64,000 nt of DNA from Hellea sp. (GCA_014238285.1 JABABK010000006.1:1-64000); one strand, 5' to 3'; shown: positions 45,001 through 55,626, counted from the stretch's first letter. Made by a program: numbers and translations. The notes: generated from the letters alone by a model not told the origin.

Positions 45001-45459
45001 ATGCGTCTTCTTTCTTCTTCCATGATTACTTTGGCTCTCTTGGCTATGCCTGCTTTTGCAAGCGCGCACGAGGTCAAAGAAAAACCAAAACCAGAGATTT
45101 CCATATCTGACCTAAAACTTCCAACTGAAGCCGAGATTGAAGACATCATCGACCAAATGCCGGATTTAAACGCTTTAATGGGCGGTATGCTGAATGTAGT
45201 ACAAGACGAAGATATTCAGGACTCGCTTAAAGAGGCGGGTAAGGCTCTTTCCCAAAGCGTCGAAAAATCAGGTATTATGGATATGGATATCGATATTAAA
45301 AATGGTGAACTGCCGGATTTGAACAACCTCATGGCAACCATACTTCGTATGACAGGCGATGAAGACGTCATGGGCGAAATGCTCGGCGTCGTGACAGAGC
45401 TACAAAAATCCGTCGAAGAAAACTTCGACGAAGACATGCTTAAGCCCAAAAAAGACTAA
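45001..45459 (+). CDS. Small exported acidic protein, unknown function
   Basis: 152 residues with a Sec signal (MITLALLAMPAFASAH) and a Met/Asp/Glu-rich mature part. Two similar segments occur, DQMPDLNALMGGMLNVVQDE and ELPDLNNLMATILRMTGDE, suggesting an internal duplication of about 60 residues. No cofactor or membrane motif. Unknown family. Confidence 0.72.
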   Translation: MRLLSSSMITLALLAMPAFASAHEVKEKPKPEISISDLKLPTEAEIEDIIDQMPDLNALMGGMLNVVQDEDIQDSLKEAGKALSQSVEKSGIMDMDIDIKNGELPDLNNLMATILRMTGDEDVMGEMLGVVTELQKSVEENFDEDMLKPKKD

Positions 45460-45484
45460 GTTTCATTTTCAATATTGAAGTGAA

Positions 45485-45505
45485 TTGCCGGAATAAATCC
45501 GGCAA
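45485..45505. terminator. REP-like hairpin between convergent genes
   Basis: TTGCCGGA and TCCGGCAA form an eight-base-pair stem with a five-base loop, followed by TGACGG. Located between the convergent acidic-protein gene and metK. The CCGGCAATGACG edge matches the REP-type arm at 42.5 kb. Confidence 0.6.
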
Positions 45506-45519
45506 TGACGGCTGGGGAA

Positions 45520-46719
45520 CTAACCCAAAGCCGCCTTTAGTTCATCCACTAAATCAGTGCGTTCCCACGTAAACCCGCCTTCATTATCGGGCTTACGGCC
45601 AAAGTGGCCATAGGCTGATGTCCGGGCGTAAATCGGATTATTCAGATTCAAATGCTGGCGAATACCGCGCGGGGTTAGGTTCATGGATTTCCGGATAGCG
45701 TTTTCGATAGCTTCGCCAGAGACGGCGTTTCCATCAGGAACATTAACGTAAATCGAGGTCGGCTGAGCCACGCCAATGGCGTAGGATAGCTGTATATCGA
45801 CCCAAGGCGCAAAACCAGCCGCTACGATATTCTTAGCGAGGTAGCGCGTCGCGTAGGCCGCTGAGCGGTCAACCTTCGTCGGATCTTTACCAGAAAATGC
45901 ACCGCCGCCATGCGGGGCCATGCCGCCATAAGTATCAACGATAATTTTGCGTCCGGTTAGGCCAGTATCTCCATCAGGGCCGCCAATGACGAATTTGCCT
46001 GTTGGATTAATGTGCCAAGCCGTATCGTCCGTAATCCAGCCTTCGGGCATAACTTCAATAATATACGGCTTAACGAGTTCCGCAACATCAGCAGATGTCA
46101 TAGAGGCGTCGAGATGCTGGGTCGACAAAACGATTGCGTTGGCGCGCACGGGTTTGCCATTTTCATATTGAATGGTAACCTGAGATTTACTGTCAGGGCC
46201 AAGCTGGCTAATGCCTTCATGCTTACGGGCACGCGCCAGACGTTCAAGAATTTTGTGGGACAGATGAACGGGCGCCGGCATGAGATCATAATTATCCGTA
46301 CAAGCATAACCAAACATAATGCCTTGGTCCCCTGCGCCTTCCTCGGTGTGAAGACCGTCGCCTTGGTCAACGCCCTGCGCGATATCAACTGACTGGGCGT
46401 GTAAAAGCACATCTACATCAGCCGTTTCCCAATGGAAGCCATCTTGCTCATAGCCGATATCTTTGACCGCTTCACGGGCGATCGCTTCGATCATGTCTTT
46501 GGTGATCTTGTCGCTACCGCGGGTTTCGCCCGCGATTACGATTTTATTGGTTGTCGTCAGTGTTTCAGCCGCCACGCGTACATCCCATGGGGACATACCG
46601 TCTTTGATCGACTCTCGAAAGAACAGATCAACAATCTCGTCACTGATACGATCAGAGACTTTATCCGGATGGCCCTCTGAAACTGATTCAGAGGTAAATT
46701 CGTATGACTTGCGGCTCAT
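45520..46719 (-). CDS. metK: S-adenosylmethionine synthetase
   Basis: The 399-residue enzyme has the family signatures [13 protein letters not shown] at the N-terminus, [12 protein letters not shown], the P-loop-like [19 protein letters not shown] and the C-terminal EGGFTWE. It makes SAM from methionine and ATP. GGAGAAG stands before the ATG. It follows ahcY by 65 bases, so the SAM-producing and SAH-clearing enzymes share a transcript. I looked for a SAM or SAH riboswitch in this gap and upstream of ahcY and saw none. Confidence 0.97.
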   Translation of the reverse strand: MSRKSYEFTSESVSEGHPDKVSDRISDEIVDLFFRESIKDGMSPWDVRVAAETLTTTNKIVIAGETRGSDKITKDMIEAIAREAVKDIGYEQDGFHWETADVDVLLHAQSVDIAQGVDQGDGLHTEEGAGDQGIMFGYACTDNYDLMPAPVHLSHKILERLARARKHEGISQLGPDSKSQVTIQYENGKPVRANAIVLSTQHLDASMTSADVAELVKPYIIEVMPEGWITDDTAWHINPTGKFVIGGPDGDTGLTGRKIIVDTYGGMAPHGGGAFSGKDPTKVDRSAAYATRYLAKNIVAAGFAPWVDIQLSYAIGVAQPTSIYVNVPDGNAVSGEAIENAIRKSMNLTPRGIRQHLNLNNPIYARTSAYGHFGRKPDNEGGFTWERTDLVDELKAALG

Positions 46720-46784
46720 GGCACTTCTCCAAGGTTTTAAGGCTCTACGCTTTTTATTGTTATAGGAGTCTTGGTGGGGTTAAA

Positions 46785-48194
46785 CTAGTATCTGTAATGC
46801 TCTGGCTTATACGGACCAGATTTAGCAACACCAATATAATCAGCTTGCTCTTGGGTCATTTCTGTTAGCTTCACACCGATTTTTTCTAGGTGCAAACGTG
46901 CTACTTTTTCGTCGAGATGCTTAGGCAGCATATAAACTTTGTTCTCATATTTTTTGGATTTAGCGTGAGCATCTTCCCAAAGTTCTATTTGTGCCAAAAC
47001 CTGGTTTGTAAACGATGCTGACATCACAAAGGATGGATGCCCTGTGGCATTGCCAAGGTTGAGCAAACGGCCTTGCGAGAGCAAAATCATGCGATTGCCT
47101 GTTGGGAAAGTTACCATATCGACCTGATCTTTAATATTGGTCCATTTATGGTTCTTAAGCGCAGCCACTTGGATTTCATTATCAAAGTGGCCGATGTTAC
47201 CCACAATCGCCATGTCTTTCATTTCGCGCATATGCTCGAGACGGATCACGTCTTTATTGCCGGTTGTAGTTACAAAGATATCCGCGTCTTTGACGGTATC
47301 TTCGAGGGTTGTGACCTCAAAACCGTCCATAGCCGCTTGAAGGGCGCAGATCGGGTCAACTTCTGTGACTTTCACGCGAGCGCCGGCGCCGCGAAGTGAA
47401 GCTGCAGAGCCTTTACCCACGTCCCCGTAACCCAGAACAACGGCGGTTTTACCGGCCATCATTGTGTCCGTCGCGCGGCGAATACCGTCTACGAGGGATT
47501 CTTTACAGCCATATTTATTATCAAATTTAGATTTTGTGACTGAGTCGTTGACGTTAATGGCAGGGAAAGGAAGCTGGCCGCTTTCCATTAATTCATAAAG
47601 ACGGTGAACACCTGTTGTGGTTTCTTCTGAAACACCAACAATCTGATCACGCATTTTTGTAAACCAACCTGGGCTTGCCGCCATGCGCTTTTTGATCTGC
47701 GCAAAAATAGCAGCCTCTTCTTCAGAGCCGGGTTCGCCTTCAATCAGATTTGTTTCGCCAGCTTCAACACGCGCTCCAAGGAGAATGTAAAGCGTTGCAT
47801 CACCGCCATCATCCAGAATGATGTTCGGGCCTTCATCAAAAAGGAATGATTTATCTAGGTAATCCCAATGCTCTTCAAGGGTTTGTCCTTTAACCGCGAA
47901 AACCGGGATATCAGCCGCTGCAATTGCCGCCGCTGCATGATCTTGCGTTGAATAAATATTGCATGACGCCCAGCGAACATCCGCGCCAAGGGCCACAAGT
48001 GTTTCAATCAACACGCCCGTTTGAATTGTCATATGAAGCGACCCGACGATACGAGCCCCTGCTAAAGGCTTAGACTCGCCGAACTCTTCGCGGCATGACA
48101 TAAGTCCCGGCATTTCAGTTTCAGCGATAACGAGTTCTTTACGGCCAAATTCAGCCAGTGATATGTCTTTTACGATATAGTCTTGAGCGCTCAT
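46785..48194 (-). CDS. ahcY: Adenosylhomocysteinase
   Basis: A 469-residue NAD-dependent enzyme with [39 protein letters not shown] region ([18 protein letters not shown]), the NAD motif [17 protein letters not shown], and the C-terminal [11 protein letters not shown]. It hydrolyses S-adenosylhomocysteine to homocysteine and adenosine. Upstream of the ATG at about 48230-48290 a TATAAT hexamer is present that may be its -10 region. The sequence from 48195 to 48425 otherwise contains only a small hairpin. Confidence 0.97.
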   Translation of the reverse strand: MSAQDYIVKDISLAEFGRKELVIAETEMPGLMSCREEFGESKPLAGARIVGSLHMTIQTGVLIETLVALGADVRWASCNIYSTQDHAAAAIAAADIPVFAVKGQTLEEHWDYLDKSFLFDEGPNIILDDGGDATLYILLGARVEAGETNLIEGEPGSEEEAAIFAQIKKRMAASPGWFTKMRDQIVGVSEETTTGVHRLYELMESGQLPFPAINVNDSVTKSKFDNKYGCKESLVDGIRRATDTMMAGKTAVVLGYGDVGKGSAASLRGAGARVKVTEVDPICALQAAMDGFEVTTLEDTVKDADIFVTTTGNKDVIRLEHMREMKDMAIVGNIGHFDNEIQVAALKNHKWTNIKDQVDMVTFPTGNRMILLSQGRLLNLGNATGHPSFVMSASFTNQVLAQIELWEDAHAKSKKYENKVYMLPKHLDEKVARLHLEKIGVKLTEMTQEQADYIGVAKSGPYKPEHYRY

Positions 48195-48331
48195 GATAAT
48201 TCCAGTCGATAATTGGGGTTACGGCCTTAGCCGCATTATAACATTTGAGCGGCTCATAACGGGAATATGCCAAGCGGTCAATCCATATAAAGTATTTGTT
48301 ATATGTTTATATTAACCCGCAAGCCGCTCAT

Positions 48332-48347
48332 CCCGACGAAAGTCGGG
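48332..48347. terminator. Short hairpin downstream of the gcv operon
   Basis: CCCGAC-GAAA-GTCGGG, a six-base-pair stem with a stable GAAA loop preceded by CGCTCA, the same edge as the REP-like copies at 7.8 and 15.0 kb. It is in the 231-base gap between the NADAR gene end and ahcY. Confidence 0.5.
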
Positions 48348-48425
48348 AACGAGTTTGCCAAGAAATTCAGTTTTCGGAAAAGTAACTAGCCAGCCACCTC
48401 AGGTCCCTCCGCGATACCGGCTTTA

Positions 48426-48983
48426 CTACTTTGACAAAATATCCCGAACTTCCATCAGTGCAAAACCCAAAAGGTTCTCACCTTTCCATTTTCGTGGGTT
48501 TTCAACACGGTCATCTTCTACGGCTAACCCTATTCCCCAGATTTCATCTAAAGGACTAGCCTCTACAATCACCCGTTTTCCCGTTCCAATTAGAAACTCT
48601 GTTAGTTTTAAGTTTTGCCCGAATTTATAGCGATTTCCTTCGACTACAATCTCATACTTTTCAGCGTCCCAGATATTTGCATCAAAGCCACTTACTTGAC
48701 GTCCCAACGCCTTCGCTGCACCGGGTGATCCAGCCGAAAATACCTTTTCATAAATTTCCATATCACCAAATAGGCGAGCTTTTTCTGCCATCATCCAATG
48801 TTCAGACGTTGGATATCGCCGCCCGTCAACTGAAAAAGACGCCGAATACCATTGGCTAAAACAAACCTTGGTTACCTGTTCCGGCTTTTCACGATGGCCC
48901 CAGAAAAATACGTATTTTTGCTTCTGTCCAGATTCAGCTCGTTTCAGCAACCATGCACGATTATATGTGTATTCATAGTTCAC
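48426..48983 (-). CDS. NADAR family protein (YbiA-like N-glycosidase)
   Basis: A 185-residue NADAR-domain protein: FWGHREKPEQVTKVCFSQWYSASF, RRYPTSEHWMMAEKARLFGD, LGRQVSGFDANIWD, KFGQNLKLTEFLIGTG and ENLLGFALMEVRDIL match the YbiA/riboflavin-biosynthesis N-glycosidase family, which cleaves N-glycosidic bonds in damaged riboflavin intermediates; other members act on ADP-ribose. The GTG start overlaps the gcvPB stop (GTGA), so it is the last gene of the glycine-cleavage transcript, an unusual setting. Confidence 0.87.
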   Translation of the reverse strand: MNYEYTYNRAWLLKRAESGQKQKYVFFWGHREKPEQVTKVCFSQWYSASFSVDGRRYPTSEHWMMAEKARLFGDMEIYEKVFSAGSPGAAKALGRQVSGFDANIWDAEKYEIVVEGNRYKFGQNLKLTEFLIGTGKRVIVEASPLDEIWGIGLAVEDDRVENPRKWKGENLLGFALMEVRDILSK

Positions 48984-50551
48984 TCCGCCGCGTCAACAAC
49001 CTCAGGCCTCCACCGCAATACCGGCTTCCTTGCCGCCTGAGTTTCATCCAGTCTCCGCATTGGCGCGTGGACAGGAGCCGCTTGGAAGAACTCGACTTCT
49101 TTCGCTTTCGCCTTGATCGCAAGGCCGCGCATGGAAGCGATGAAACGATCGAGCTCCCCTTTACTCTCAGACTCTGTTGGCTCGATCAACATGGCGCCAT
49201 GAACAACCAGAGGGAAATACATCGTCATCGGGTGATAGCCCTCATCGATCATGGCTTTGGCGAAATCGAGTGTTGTGACACCCGTATCATCCAAAAAGTG
49301 ATCGTCAAACAAGGCTTCATGCATGCAGACACCGCCAAAGGCCGGGCTCATGACATCGGATAATGACGCCTGAATATAATTGGCGTTGAGGACCGCGTCC
49401 TCTGTGGCTTGACGCAAACCGTCAGAGCCGTGGCTCATCATGTAAGTCAGCGCGCGCGAGAACATGCCCATCTGTCCGTGGAAGGCACACATACGGCCAA
49501 AGGTGGCTGCGCCGTCGCCCGTATTGTCTTCAACCAAGCGGTACTTATCGCCTTCTTTGACGACAAATGGCAGAGGTGCATACTCTTTTAGCGCGTCAGA
49601 TAGTACGGTTGGGCCTGCACCCGGGCCGCCGCCGCCATGAGGCGTTGAGAATGTTTTGTGTAAATTTAAGTGCATGGCATCAATGCCAAGATCGCCTGGG
49701 CGGACTCGCCCGACCAGCGCATTAAAGTTCGCGCCGTCACAATAGAAATAACCGCCAACAGAGTGGATCAAATCCGCGATCTCGATGATATCCCGTTCAA
49801 ACAATCCGCATGTATTAGGATTGGTCAGCATGATACCAGCCACGTCGTCGCCGAGCTTCTCTTTCAGCGCCGCGAGATTAACGCGGCCATCGCCACTGGC
49901 TGGGATTTCATCAACTGTGAAGCCACATTGCACTGCCGAAGCCGGGTTAGTGCCGTGGGCACTTTCCGGCACGAGCACGCGGCGTTTATGGGTATGACCA
50001 TCAGCATCAAGACGAGCGCGAATAGCAGCCATGCCTGCCCACTCACCGTGAGCGCCAGCTTTTGGCGTCATAGCGACAGCCGGCATGCCTGTCAGCGTGC
50101 ATATCCAGTGGGATAATTCATGCATAAGCTCAAGCGCGCCCTGCACTGTGCTTTCCGGCTGAAGCGGGTGTACATCGCCAAAACCCGGCATACGCGCGAC
50201 TTTTTCATTCAGCCGCGGATTATGTTTCATTGTGCAAGAGCCCAGCGGATAAACGCCAAGATCAATCGCGTAGTTTTTTTGTGAAAGCCTTACATAATGG
50301 CGCATGGCTTGCGGTTCGGTCAAACCGGGCAGGCCAATCTCTGATGTCCTTGCATTATTGCCAAGACGAGACTTAACGGCTTTGGCTTCCGCAAAGTCAA
50401 CGCCCGTTCGGCGAGGCGTCCCAATTTCAAAGATAAGGCTTTCTGCCTGCATAAGGCCTTTATTGCCTGATATTGTTGTCACATCATTCGCGGCTGCATT
50501 TGTCATTGTGTCTGAGGGGGCCGTTGGCCGCCCTTGATTATTCATGCTCAT
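48980..50551 (-). CDS. gcvPB: Glycine dehydrogenase (decarboxylating) subunit 2, P2
   Basis: A 523-residue half of the P-protein containing the PLP-binding site: LHLNLHKTFSTPHGGGGPGAG with Lys299. Other family motifs are YPLGSCTMKHNPRLNE and PNTCGLFERDI. With gcvPA it decarboxylates glycine and passes the aminomethyl group to GcvH. It overlaps both the cupin gene (ATGA) and the NADAR gene (GTGA). A Met at codon 3 is an alternative start. Confidence 0.96.
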   Translation of the reverse strand: MSMNNQGRPTAPSDTMTNAAANDVTTISGNKGLMQAESLIFEIGTPRRTGVDFAEAKAVKSRLGNNARTSEIGLPGLTEPQAMRHYVRLSQKNYAIDLGVYPLGSCTMKHNPRLNEKVARMPGFGDVHPLQPESTVQGALELMHELSHWICTLTGMPAVAMTPKAGAHGEWAGMAAIRARLDADGHTHKRRVLVPESAHGTNPASAVQCGFTVDEIPASGDGRVNLAALKEKLGDDVAGIMLTNPNTCGLFERDIIEIADLIHSVGGYFYCDGANFNALVGRVRPGDLGIDAMHLNLHKTFSTPHGGGGPGAGPTVLSDALKEYAPLPFVVKEGDKYRLVEDNTGDGAATFGRMCAFHGQMGMFSRALTYMMSHGSDGLRQATEDAVLNANYIQASLSDVMSPAFGGVCMHEALFDDHFLDDTGVTTLDFAKAMIDEGYHPMTMYFPLVVHGAMLIEPTESESKGELDRFIASMRGLAIKAKAKEVEFFQAAPVHAPMRRLDETQAARKPVLRWRPEVVDAAE

Positions 50552-50901
50552 GAGCTTGGCTCCTGCTTCGAGAAGAAAACGATGACCGATAGGTCTTCAG
50601 TAATATCGTGAAATTTGTGTACGATATGAGCGGCAACAAAAATATTGTCTCCGGCTTTAATATCCCGAGTAACGCCATCAGCTGTGAATTTAGACTGCCC
50701 AGATATGATGTAATAGACTTCGTCCCAATCATGAGGTTGTTGAGGGTCTATATGACCGACCGGATATTCTAAATACTCAACCAGCATTGTCTCATTATCT
50801 AGGAATGTATGATATTGATGACCATCTTGGCCGATCAGCGGCTTGAGGTCATCAACGTTCCAGACACCCTGTTCTTTGGTATTGAGGTTTTTGGTGTTCA
50901 T
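50548..50901 (-). CDS. Cupin-domain protein inside the gcv operon
   Basis: A 117-residue single-domain cupin. Motif 1 is recognisable as [20 protein letters not shown] (Glu present; first-position His from HDWDE), motif 2 as [16 protein letters not shown]. Cupins of this size bind a metal and a small ligand or act as isomerases or sensors. It overlaps gcvPA and gcvPB by four bases each, so its stoichiometric expression with P1/P2 looks deliberate. Function unknown; a regulator or amine/aldehyde scavenger is a guess. Confidence 0.85.
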   Translation of the reverse strand: MNTKNLNTKEQGVWNVDDLKPLIGQDGHQYHTFLDNETMLVEYLEYPVGHIDPQQPHDWDEVYYIISGQSKFTADGVTRDIKAGDNIFVAAHIVHKFHDITEDLSVIVFFSKQEPSS

Positions 50902-52241
50902 GACATCACCTCTTTCAAGGCGACTTCATAGGCCGAGATATCTTCATCTGTAGCAACTTCCGTCGCCGTGACGAGGAGGAGGTCATCTAGATCCCCGGTT
51001 AAGCGAGAGACAGGTACGCCGCCAAGTACACCTTTATCAGCTAATGCTTCAACGACATCTGCAGCGGGCTTTGTTAGTCGAAGCGTAAACTCATTGAAGA
51101 AAGTCTCAGTCACCAGTTCAACACCATCAATCGCCGAAAGACGGTCAGCGAGATCACAGGCATTGGCATGATTGACTTCAGCCATCTGGCGAAGACCGGC
51201 TTCGCCAAGGAGTGTCATATGTATCGTAAAAGCGAGGCAGCAAAGACCGGAATTGGTACAGATATTTGACGTGGCCTTTTCCCGGCGAATATGCTGTTCG
51301 CGCGTTGAAAGCGTCAGAACGAAACCCCGGTCGCCATTGGCATCCACCGTTTCGCCGCAAACCCGGCCCGGCATTTGCCGCACAAGTTTCTGACGGCAAG
51401 CAAACAGGCCAACATGGGGACCGCCAAAGTTAAGGCCCACGCCAATGCCCTGACCTTCGCCGACAACGATATCTGCCCCTTGTTCCCCGGGGCTCTTAAT
51501 CGCGCCGAGGGCGACTGGCTCATTAAAGACAGCAATTAGGAGCGCGCCCGCGGCATGAGCGGCTTCGGCATAGGGTTCCAGATCAATAATTTCGCCAAAT
51601 ACATTAGGAGATTGGACGACGATACAGGCTGTTTGATCATCGATCTGATCGATGGTGGCAGAGTCATTGCCAGGAACGCTGGCATTAGCCACGAGTTCAA
51701 TGTTCAAATACTGCGCCACTGTCTGGGTCGCCGCCGCGTAATGCGGGTGAAGGCCGGAAGCCAATACGGCTTTTCTTTTCTTACCGCGCGCGACGCGGGT
51801 CGCCATAACCACGGCTTCGGCGCAAGCGGTCGAGCCATCATACATAGACGCATTGGCGACATCCATGCCGGTTAAGAGCGCGACCTGTGTTTGGAACTCG
51901 AACAAAGTCTGAAGCGTGCCTTGAGAAATCTCAGGCTGATAAGGTGTATAAGCTGTCAGAAACTCCGAGCGCTGAATCAGATGGTCAACCGTTGCCGGAA
52001 TATGGTGCTTGTAAGCGCCTGCGCCGCAGAAAAACGGAACCGACCCGGCTGAAATAGACTTCCCGGATAGGCGAGACATATAGCGCTCAACGGCGGCTTC
52101 GCTTTGATGCTTCGGTAGATCAATCAAACCGTCAAGAACAGCTGATTTTGGTACATCCGTGAATAGATCATCCATGGATTTTACGCCGACTTTGGCGAGC
52201 ATGGCCGCGCGGTCATTATTATTCAGTGGTAGGTAGCGCAT
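50898..52241 (-). CDS. gcvPA: Glycine dehydrogenase (decarboxylating) subunit 1, P1
   Basis: A 447-residue P-protein N-terminal half: [81 protein letters not shown]. It combines with gcvPB to form the complete decarboxylase. The split P1/P2 form occurs in Caulobacterales-like organisms and Gram-positives. It starts three bases after the small membrane protein gene and overlaps the cupin gene (ATGA). Confidence 0.96.
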   Translation of the reverse strand: MRYLPLNNNDRAAMLAKVGVKSMDDLFTDVPKSAVLDGLIDLPKHQSEAAVERYMSRLSGKSISAGSVPFFCGAGAYKHHIPATVDHLIQRSEFLTAYTPYQPEISQGTLQTLFEFQTQVALLTGMDVANASMYDGSTACAEAVVMATRVARGKKRKAVLASGLHPHYAAATQTVAQYLNIELVANASVPGNDSATIDQIDDQTACIVVQSPNVFGEIIDLEPYAEAAHAAGALLIAVFNEPVALGAIKSPGEQGADIVVGEGQGIGVGLNFGGPHVGLFACRQKLVRQMPGRVCGETVDANGDRGFVLTLSTREQHIRREKATSNICTNSGLCCLAFTIHMTLLGEAGLRQMAEVNHANACDLADRLSAIDGVELVTETFFNEFTLRLTKPAADVVEALADKGVLGGVPVSRLTGDLDDLLLVTATEVATDEDISAYEVALKEVMS

Positions 52242-52244
52242 AGC

Positions 52245-52640
52245 TTATCCCTTATTTTGAAACATGATAAAGGCCGTCATGGCCGCCAAAACAAGGCCGA
52301 TAATATCGACCATAGCAATTTTTCCGAGAGGCCCGGCCATCTGGCCGCGCATGAAGGCAAAGACAATGAAAGAGCCCATACTGATAGCGCCGCCAATCAA
52401 AGCGGGCCAGCGCAGATGCGGCATGTGAGCTGCCGTCGCCAATGCCAGACCGACAAGCCCCAACAGCAAAGCTCTGTGCTGCAATAACGTCATCAACTCC
52501 ATATTTTCTGGCGCAATCCCGTAAAGAGATTGCATTTTTGACGGCATTACCGCCGAGATCACAGGCACCATATTGATCAGTGCCATAATCCAGAAAAGTA
52601 TAGGAAGTATTTTATCCACTTGGTCTCTTTTCGGCTTCAT
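52245..52640 (-). CDS. Small membrane protein in the gcv operon
   Basis: 131 residues with four predicted helices (about 11-30, 53-70, 78-97, 107-127). A Met/Ala-rich sequence without recognisable motif apart from an NMVPVI segment in the first helix and RHAL-like LLQHRALLLG. It lies between gcvH and gcvPA, separated from gcvH by a 24-bp inverted repeat and three bases from gcvPA. A transporter subunit or membrane anchor would be guesses. Confidence 0.72.
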   Translation of the reverse strand: MKPKRDQVDKILPILFWIMALINMVPVISAVMPSKMQSLYGIAPENMELMTLLQHRALLLGLVGLALATAAHMPHLRWPALIGGAISMGSFIVFAFMRGQMAGPLGKIAMVDIIGLVLAAMTAFIMFQNKG

Positions 52641-52749
52641 CCTTCGTCAGGCTCAGGATGAGGGTTGTTGTTGATCAATTACCATTCCAACCCTGACAAA
52701 ATGAGGATTAGCGGTTTAGAAAATTCCTCATCCTGAGCCTGACGAAGGA
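52640..52749. repeat. REP-like 24-bp perfect inverted repeat in gcv operon
   Basis: TCCTTCGTCAGGCTCAGGAT plus GAGG (52640-52663) is exactly repeated inverted at 52726-52749, with a 62-base spacer. The same unit is present at 15058-15082. It interrupts the transcript between gcvH and the next gene and may reduce or set downstream expression. Its left arm includes the start codon of the small membrane protein. Confidence 0.8.
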
Positions 52750-52764
52750 CGAGGAATTATGAGC

Positions 52765-53136
52765 TTAAAGCCCGTCGCAAAACGTCTTATAAGCAGCTTC
52801 ATCCATGAGAGCTTCTAGCTGGGACGCGTCTGCAATCTTCATCTTGAAAAACCAGCCCGCATCTTCGGAACTTGCATTGACTGTTTCAGGCGCATCTTCG
52901 AGAGCGCCGTTGTTTTCTGTGACCTCGCCGCCAACAGGGGCGTAAATGTCAGAGGCGGCTTTTACGGATTCGACTACGGCCGCATCATCGCCTTTTTCAA
53001 AGCTAGTCCCGACATCAGGCAGTTCGACAAACACGATGTCGCCAAGGGCTTTTTGCGCGTAATCTGAAATACCCACAGTTCCAATATCTCCATCAACTTT
53101 GATGTATTCGTGATCTTCTGAATAATATGTCGTCAT
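52765..53136 (-). CDS. gcvH: Glycine cleavage system H protein
   Basis: Starting at 53136, behind GGAGGA, gives 123 residues. The lipoyl domain is clear, with the modified Lys59 in [10 protein letters not shown] and [12 protein letters not shown]. It carries the aminomethyl group between P- and T-proteins. It begins 13 bases after gcvT and is followed by a REP-like inverted repeat. Confidence 0.97.
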   Translation of the reverse strand: MTTYYSEDHEYIKVDGDIGTVGISDYAQKALGDIVFVELPDVGTSFEKGDDAAVVESVKAASDIYAPVGGEVTENNGALEDAPETVNASSEDAGWFFKMKIADASQLEALMDEAAYKTFCDGL

Positions 53137-53149
53137 GGCGGGGGTCCTC

Positions 53150-54304
53150 CTATCCGCGTTTATAATTATGGGGCGCAAATGGCATTTTCACGACCTTGGC
53201 AGGCCGGGCCTTACCCCGAACAATAAGATTAAGCGGTGTGCCCGCTTTGAAGTTTTTACGGGTGACATAACCCATAGCGATTGGGCCGCCGACGGTTGGG
53301 CCAAAACCACCTGATGTAATTTCGCCGATCTTATTTCCGTCCATGTCCTGAATTTCAGTATGCTCGCGTGCTGGCGCTCTACCCTCGGGCAAAATACCGA
53401 CCAATCGCTTGCTTTGCTTATTGGCAAGATCGGCTTCTATTCGGGCCGCGCCTATATAGTCACAGCCGCTGCGGCGGTGTTTTTGAACAGACCAGATCAG
53501 TCCGGCTTCAATCGGCGACACAGTGGTATCAATATCATGGCCGTAAAGACAAAGCCCGGCTTCCATACGAAGACTATCGCGGGCGCCAAGACCGATAAGC
53601 TCCACATCGGGATGCTCTAAAAGCTTATCAACAAGCCATTCTGCGTCAGGATGTTTGACAGCGATTTCATAGCCGTCTTCGCCCGTATAGCCAGAGCGCG
53701 ACACATGACACCAGCAATCGGCCATGGTCTCACCTAAGGGTAAATCCGTATGGGTCATAAAGATCAAATCTTTGACCTTAGCGTTCAAACTTCCTAAAAC
53801 TTCGGCCGCTTTTGGGCCTTGAAGCGCAATCAAGGACATACTGTCATCCAAAATATCTAATTTGACATTATCAGGTATATGCTTTTGCAAATGTGCATAA
53901 TCTTGATCTTTACAGCCCGCATTCACAACCAAATAGATTTTATGGGTATGGCCTGCAAATCCAAGGCGGGAGATCATCAGATCATCAAGAATACCGCCTT
54001 CTTCATTGAGGAATTGGGAATAGCGCTGCTGACCAGGCTCTAAGCTTTGAATATCAGCGGGGACGAGTTTCTCTAGCGCCTTGGCTGCCGTTGCAAAATC
54101 GCCGTCTTCAGGAATGAGGAAACACTGTCCCATATGAGAGACGTCAAACAATCCACATTTTTCGCGGGTGTGTTCATGCTCTTTCATAATACCAAGCGGA
54201 TATTGCACGGGCATATCATAGCCGGCAAAGGGCACCATTTTTGCGCCCGCAGCCACGTGTATAGCGTGGAGCGTTGTTTTGATTAAGTCTTGTGTATCAG
54301 TCAT
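53150..54304 (-). CDS. gcvT: Aminomethyltransferase (glycine cleavage T protein)
   Basis: The start at 54304 (AAAGGTG upstream) gives 384 residues; a frame reaching 54340 would run into the riboswitch. Motifs include [38 protein letters not shown] and [20 protein letters not shown]. It transfers the C1 unit to tetrahydrofolate, releasing ammonia. First gene after the glycine riboswitch. Confidence 0.97.
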   Translation of the reverse strand: MTDTQDLIKTTLHAIHVAAGAKMVPFAGYDMPVQYPLGIMKEHEHTREKCGLFDVSHMGQCFLIPEDGDFATAAKALEKLVPADIQSLEPGQQRYSQFLNEEGGILDDLMISRLGFAGHTHKIYLVVNAGCKDQDYAHLQKHIPDNVKLDILDDSMSLIALQGPKAAEVLGSLNAKVKDLIFMTHTDLPLGETMADCWCHVSRSGYTGEDGYEIAVKHPDAEWLVDKLLEHPDVELIGLGARDSLRMEAGLCLYGHDIDTTVSPIEAGLIWSVQKHRRSGCDYIGAARIEADLANKQSKRLVGILPEGRAPAREHTEIQDMDGNKIGEITSGGFGPTVGGPIAMGYVTRKNFKAGTPLNLIVRGKARPAKVVKMPFAPHNYKRG

Positions 54305-54339
54305 GCAGCACCTTTCAGCGATTGATTCGCTTAGTGCCA

Positions 54340-54505
54340 CCTGCTGTCCTCTTAGGCCTGAGAGATTTACTCCGTCGGCGGGGCCTCACACCTATAGGGC
54401 CCTCTTTCCAGCATCTATATATCCGATCGGTCCGTATGCCTGAGCGTTTCCGGTAGCGGTTGCGTCTTCGGCGGCCGTTTTATTATTGCGACTCTCTCCC
54501 GATGG
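54340..54505 (-). promoter_or_regulatory. Tandem glycine riboswitch
   Basis: On the minus strand two aptamers stand in series, about 54424-54502 and 54341-54412. The conserved elements are visible: GGGAGAGA at the 5' end, CGCCGAAGACGCAA, CCGGAAACGCTCAGGCA and ACGGACCGA in the first; GGAAAGAG, GCCGACGGAGTAAAT, CTCTCAGGC and AAGAGGACAGCAGG in the second. It lies just upstream of gcvT and should turn the operon on when glycine is high. The expression platform is the stretch down to about 54310. Confidence 0.95.
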
Positions 54506-54512
54506 ATGCGGA

Positions 54513-54541
54513 CTTATAATCGGACACCATGACAGAGGCAA
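54513..54541 (-). promoter_or_regulatory. Promoter of the gcv operon
   Basis: On the minus strand TTGCCT (-35, 54536-54541) and TATAAG (-10, 54513-54518) are separated by exactly 17 bases, placing transcription start a few bases before the first glycine aptamer. The hexamers deviate by two and one bases from consensus. The sequence from 54542 to 54741 otherwise holds nothing I can identify. Confidence 0.7.
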
Positions 54542-54741
54542 GGGTTTTTAATAGATGACATAAGCGCTATAAATACTTTGTTAGTAAGTTGATTTTTCAA
54601 CCAAGCTCTAAAAAAACAAGGATAACTAGACCAAGTTCGGTCTTTTAGTAAATTGTTAACCACAAATATTACGCCTTATTAAAACCCTTACGCCTCACAC
54701 AACTTATAGGATGTGGAATCATGCGTTGGAGGCGCAAGAAC

Positions 54742-55602
54742 ATGGCAACAAAAGACATAAAATTCGGACAGGTGCCTGTCCTAATCATTGATTACAACGA
54801 GATGAACAGCACAGTGCTGAATATGCAGCTCAAACCAACGGGTTTACGACCGATTTTCGCGCCCAGTGCCGAAAAAGGTCTCTCTATCTTAAAGCTTGCC
54901 AAGGAATGTGACATTCCCATCCCGATTGTTATTTGCGATTATCAAATGGCCAGTCTGAATGGATTAGAATTTGTCAAAGCCATTCGGCGTGACCCACTCA
55001 TCAAAAACACACAGGTCATATTGCTCACATCTGAAAACATCGGCCAAGCGAAACAACATTTCATGGACCTTGATGTCCATCAATTCTTACCGCGCCCTTG
55101 CTCCGTCGACACACTCATAAAATCAATCGCGAAATATGTTCCGCCTTTGGAAACGCCTGTTCAGGTGGCCAGCTCGAAAGAGGGCATTCGCATTTTGGCA
55201 GCAGATGATGATCCGGTGAACCTTGTCGTCATCAAAGGTTTTTTGAATTTGGCGGGCTATACGGTCGACACGGTGAAAGACGGTGTTGAAGCCGTGAAAG
55301 CCTTTCAGAACATCAATTATGACCTGATCCTCATGGATATCTGCATGCCAATAATGGACGGTGTTTTTGCCACTATTCAAATAAGAGAGATCGAGTCTAA
55401 ACAAAACAAACGACCAGTCCCGATTGTTGCCGTAACCGCCCACTTCACACCTACTCAACGCACTCGCTATCTTGAAGTTGGTATGAATGATGTTATCGCC
55501 AAACCCATTAGAAAAGTCACGATTGATAACTGTCTTGAAAAATGGTGTCCGCGCTATCCAGTGGCCAATCAGGCCAATCCACAGCGACTTGCTAGCGGTT
55601 AG
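54742..55602 (+). CDS. Response regulator with two receiver domains
   Basis: Start at 54742 behind GGAGG gives 286 residues. Receiver 1 (about 10-130) keeps the phospho-acceptor Asp in VICDYQM but has one acidic-pair change (IIDYNE) and Arg in place of the conserved Lys (LPRPCS), so it is probably impaired. Receiver 2 (about 147-270) is complete (ILAADDDP, DLILMDICMP, VAVTAH, IAKPI). There is no output domain, as in CheY-like or phosphorelay adaptors. No kinase is adjacent. Confidence 0.88.
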   Translation: MATKDIKFGQVPVLIIDYNEMNSTVLNMQLKPTGLRPIFAPSAEKGLSILKLAKECDIPIPIVICDYQMASLNGLEFVKAIRRDPLIKNTQVILLTSENIGQAKQHFMDLDVHQFLPRPCSVDTLIKSIAKYVPPLETPVQVASSKEGIRILAADDDPVNLVVIKGFLNLAGYTVDTVKDGVEAVKAFQNINYDLILMDICMPIMDGVFATIQIREIESKQNKRPVPIVAVTAHFTPTQRTRYLEVGMNDVIAKPIRKVTIDNCLEKWCPRYPVANQANPQRLASG

Positions 55603-55626
55603 GCAACTGACAAAAATCCCCCACGA

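Noticed and set aside
46720..48330. SAM or SAH riboswitch near metK or ahcY
   Set aside because: I looked in the 65-base metK/ahcY gap and the region before ahcY for known conserved cores and found none; only a TATAAT hexamer and small hairpins are there.
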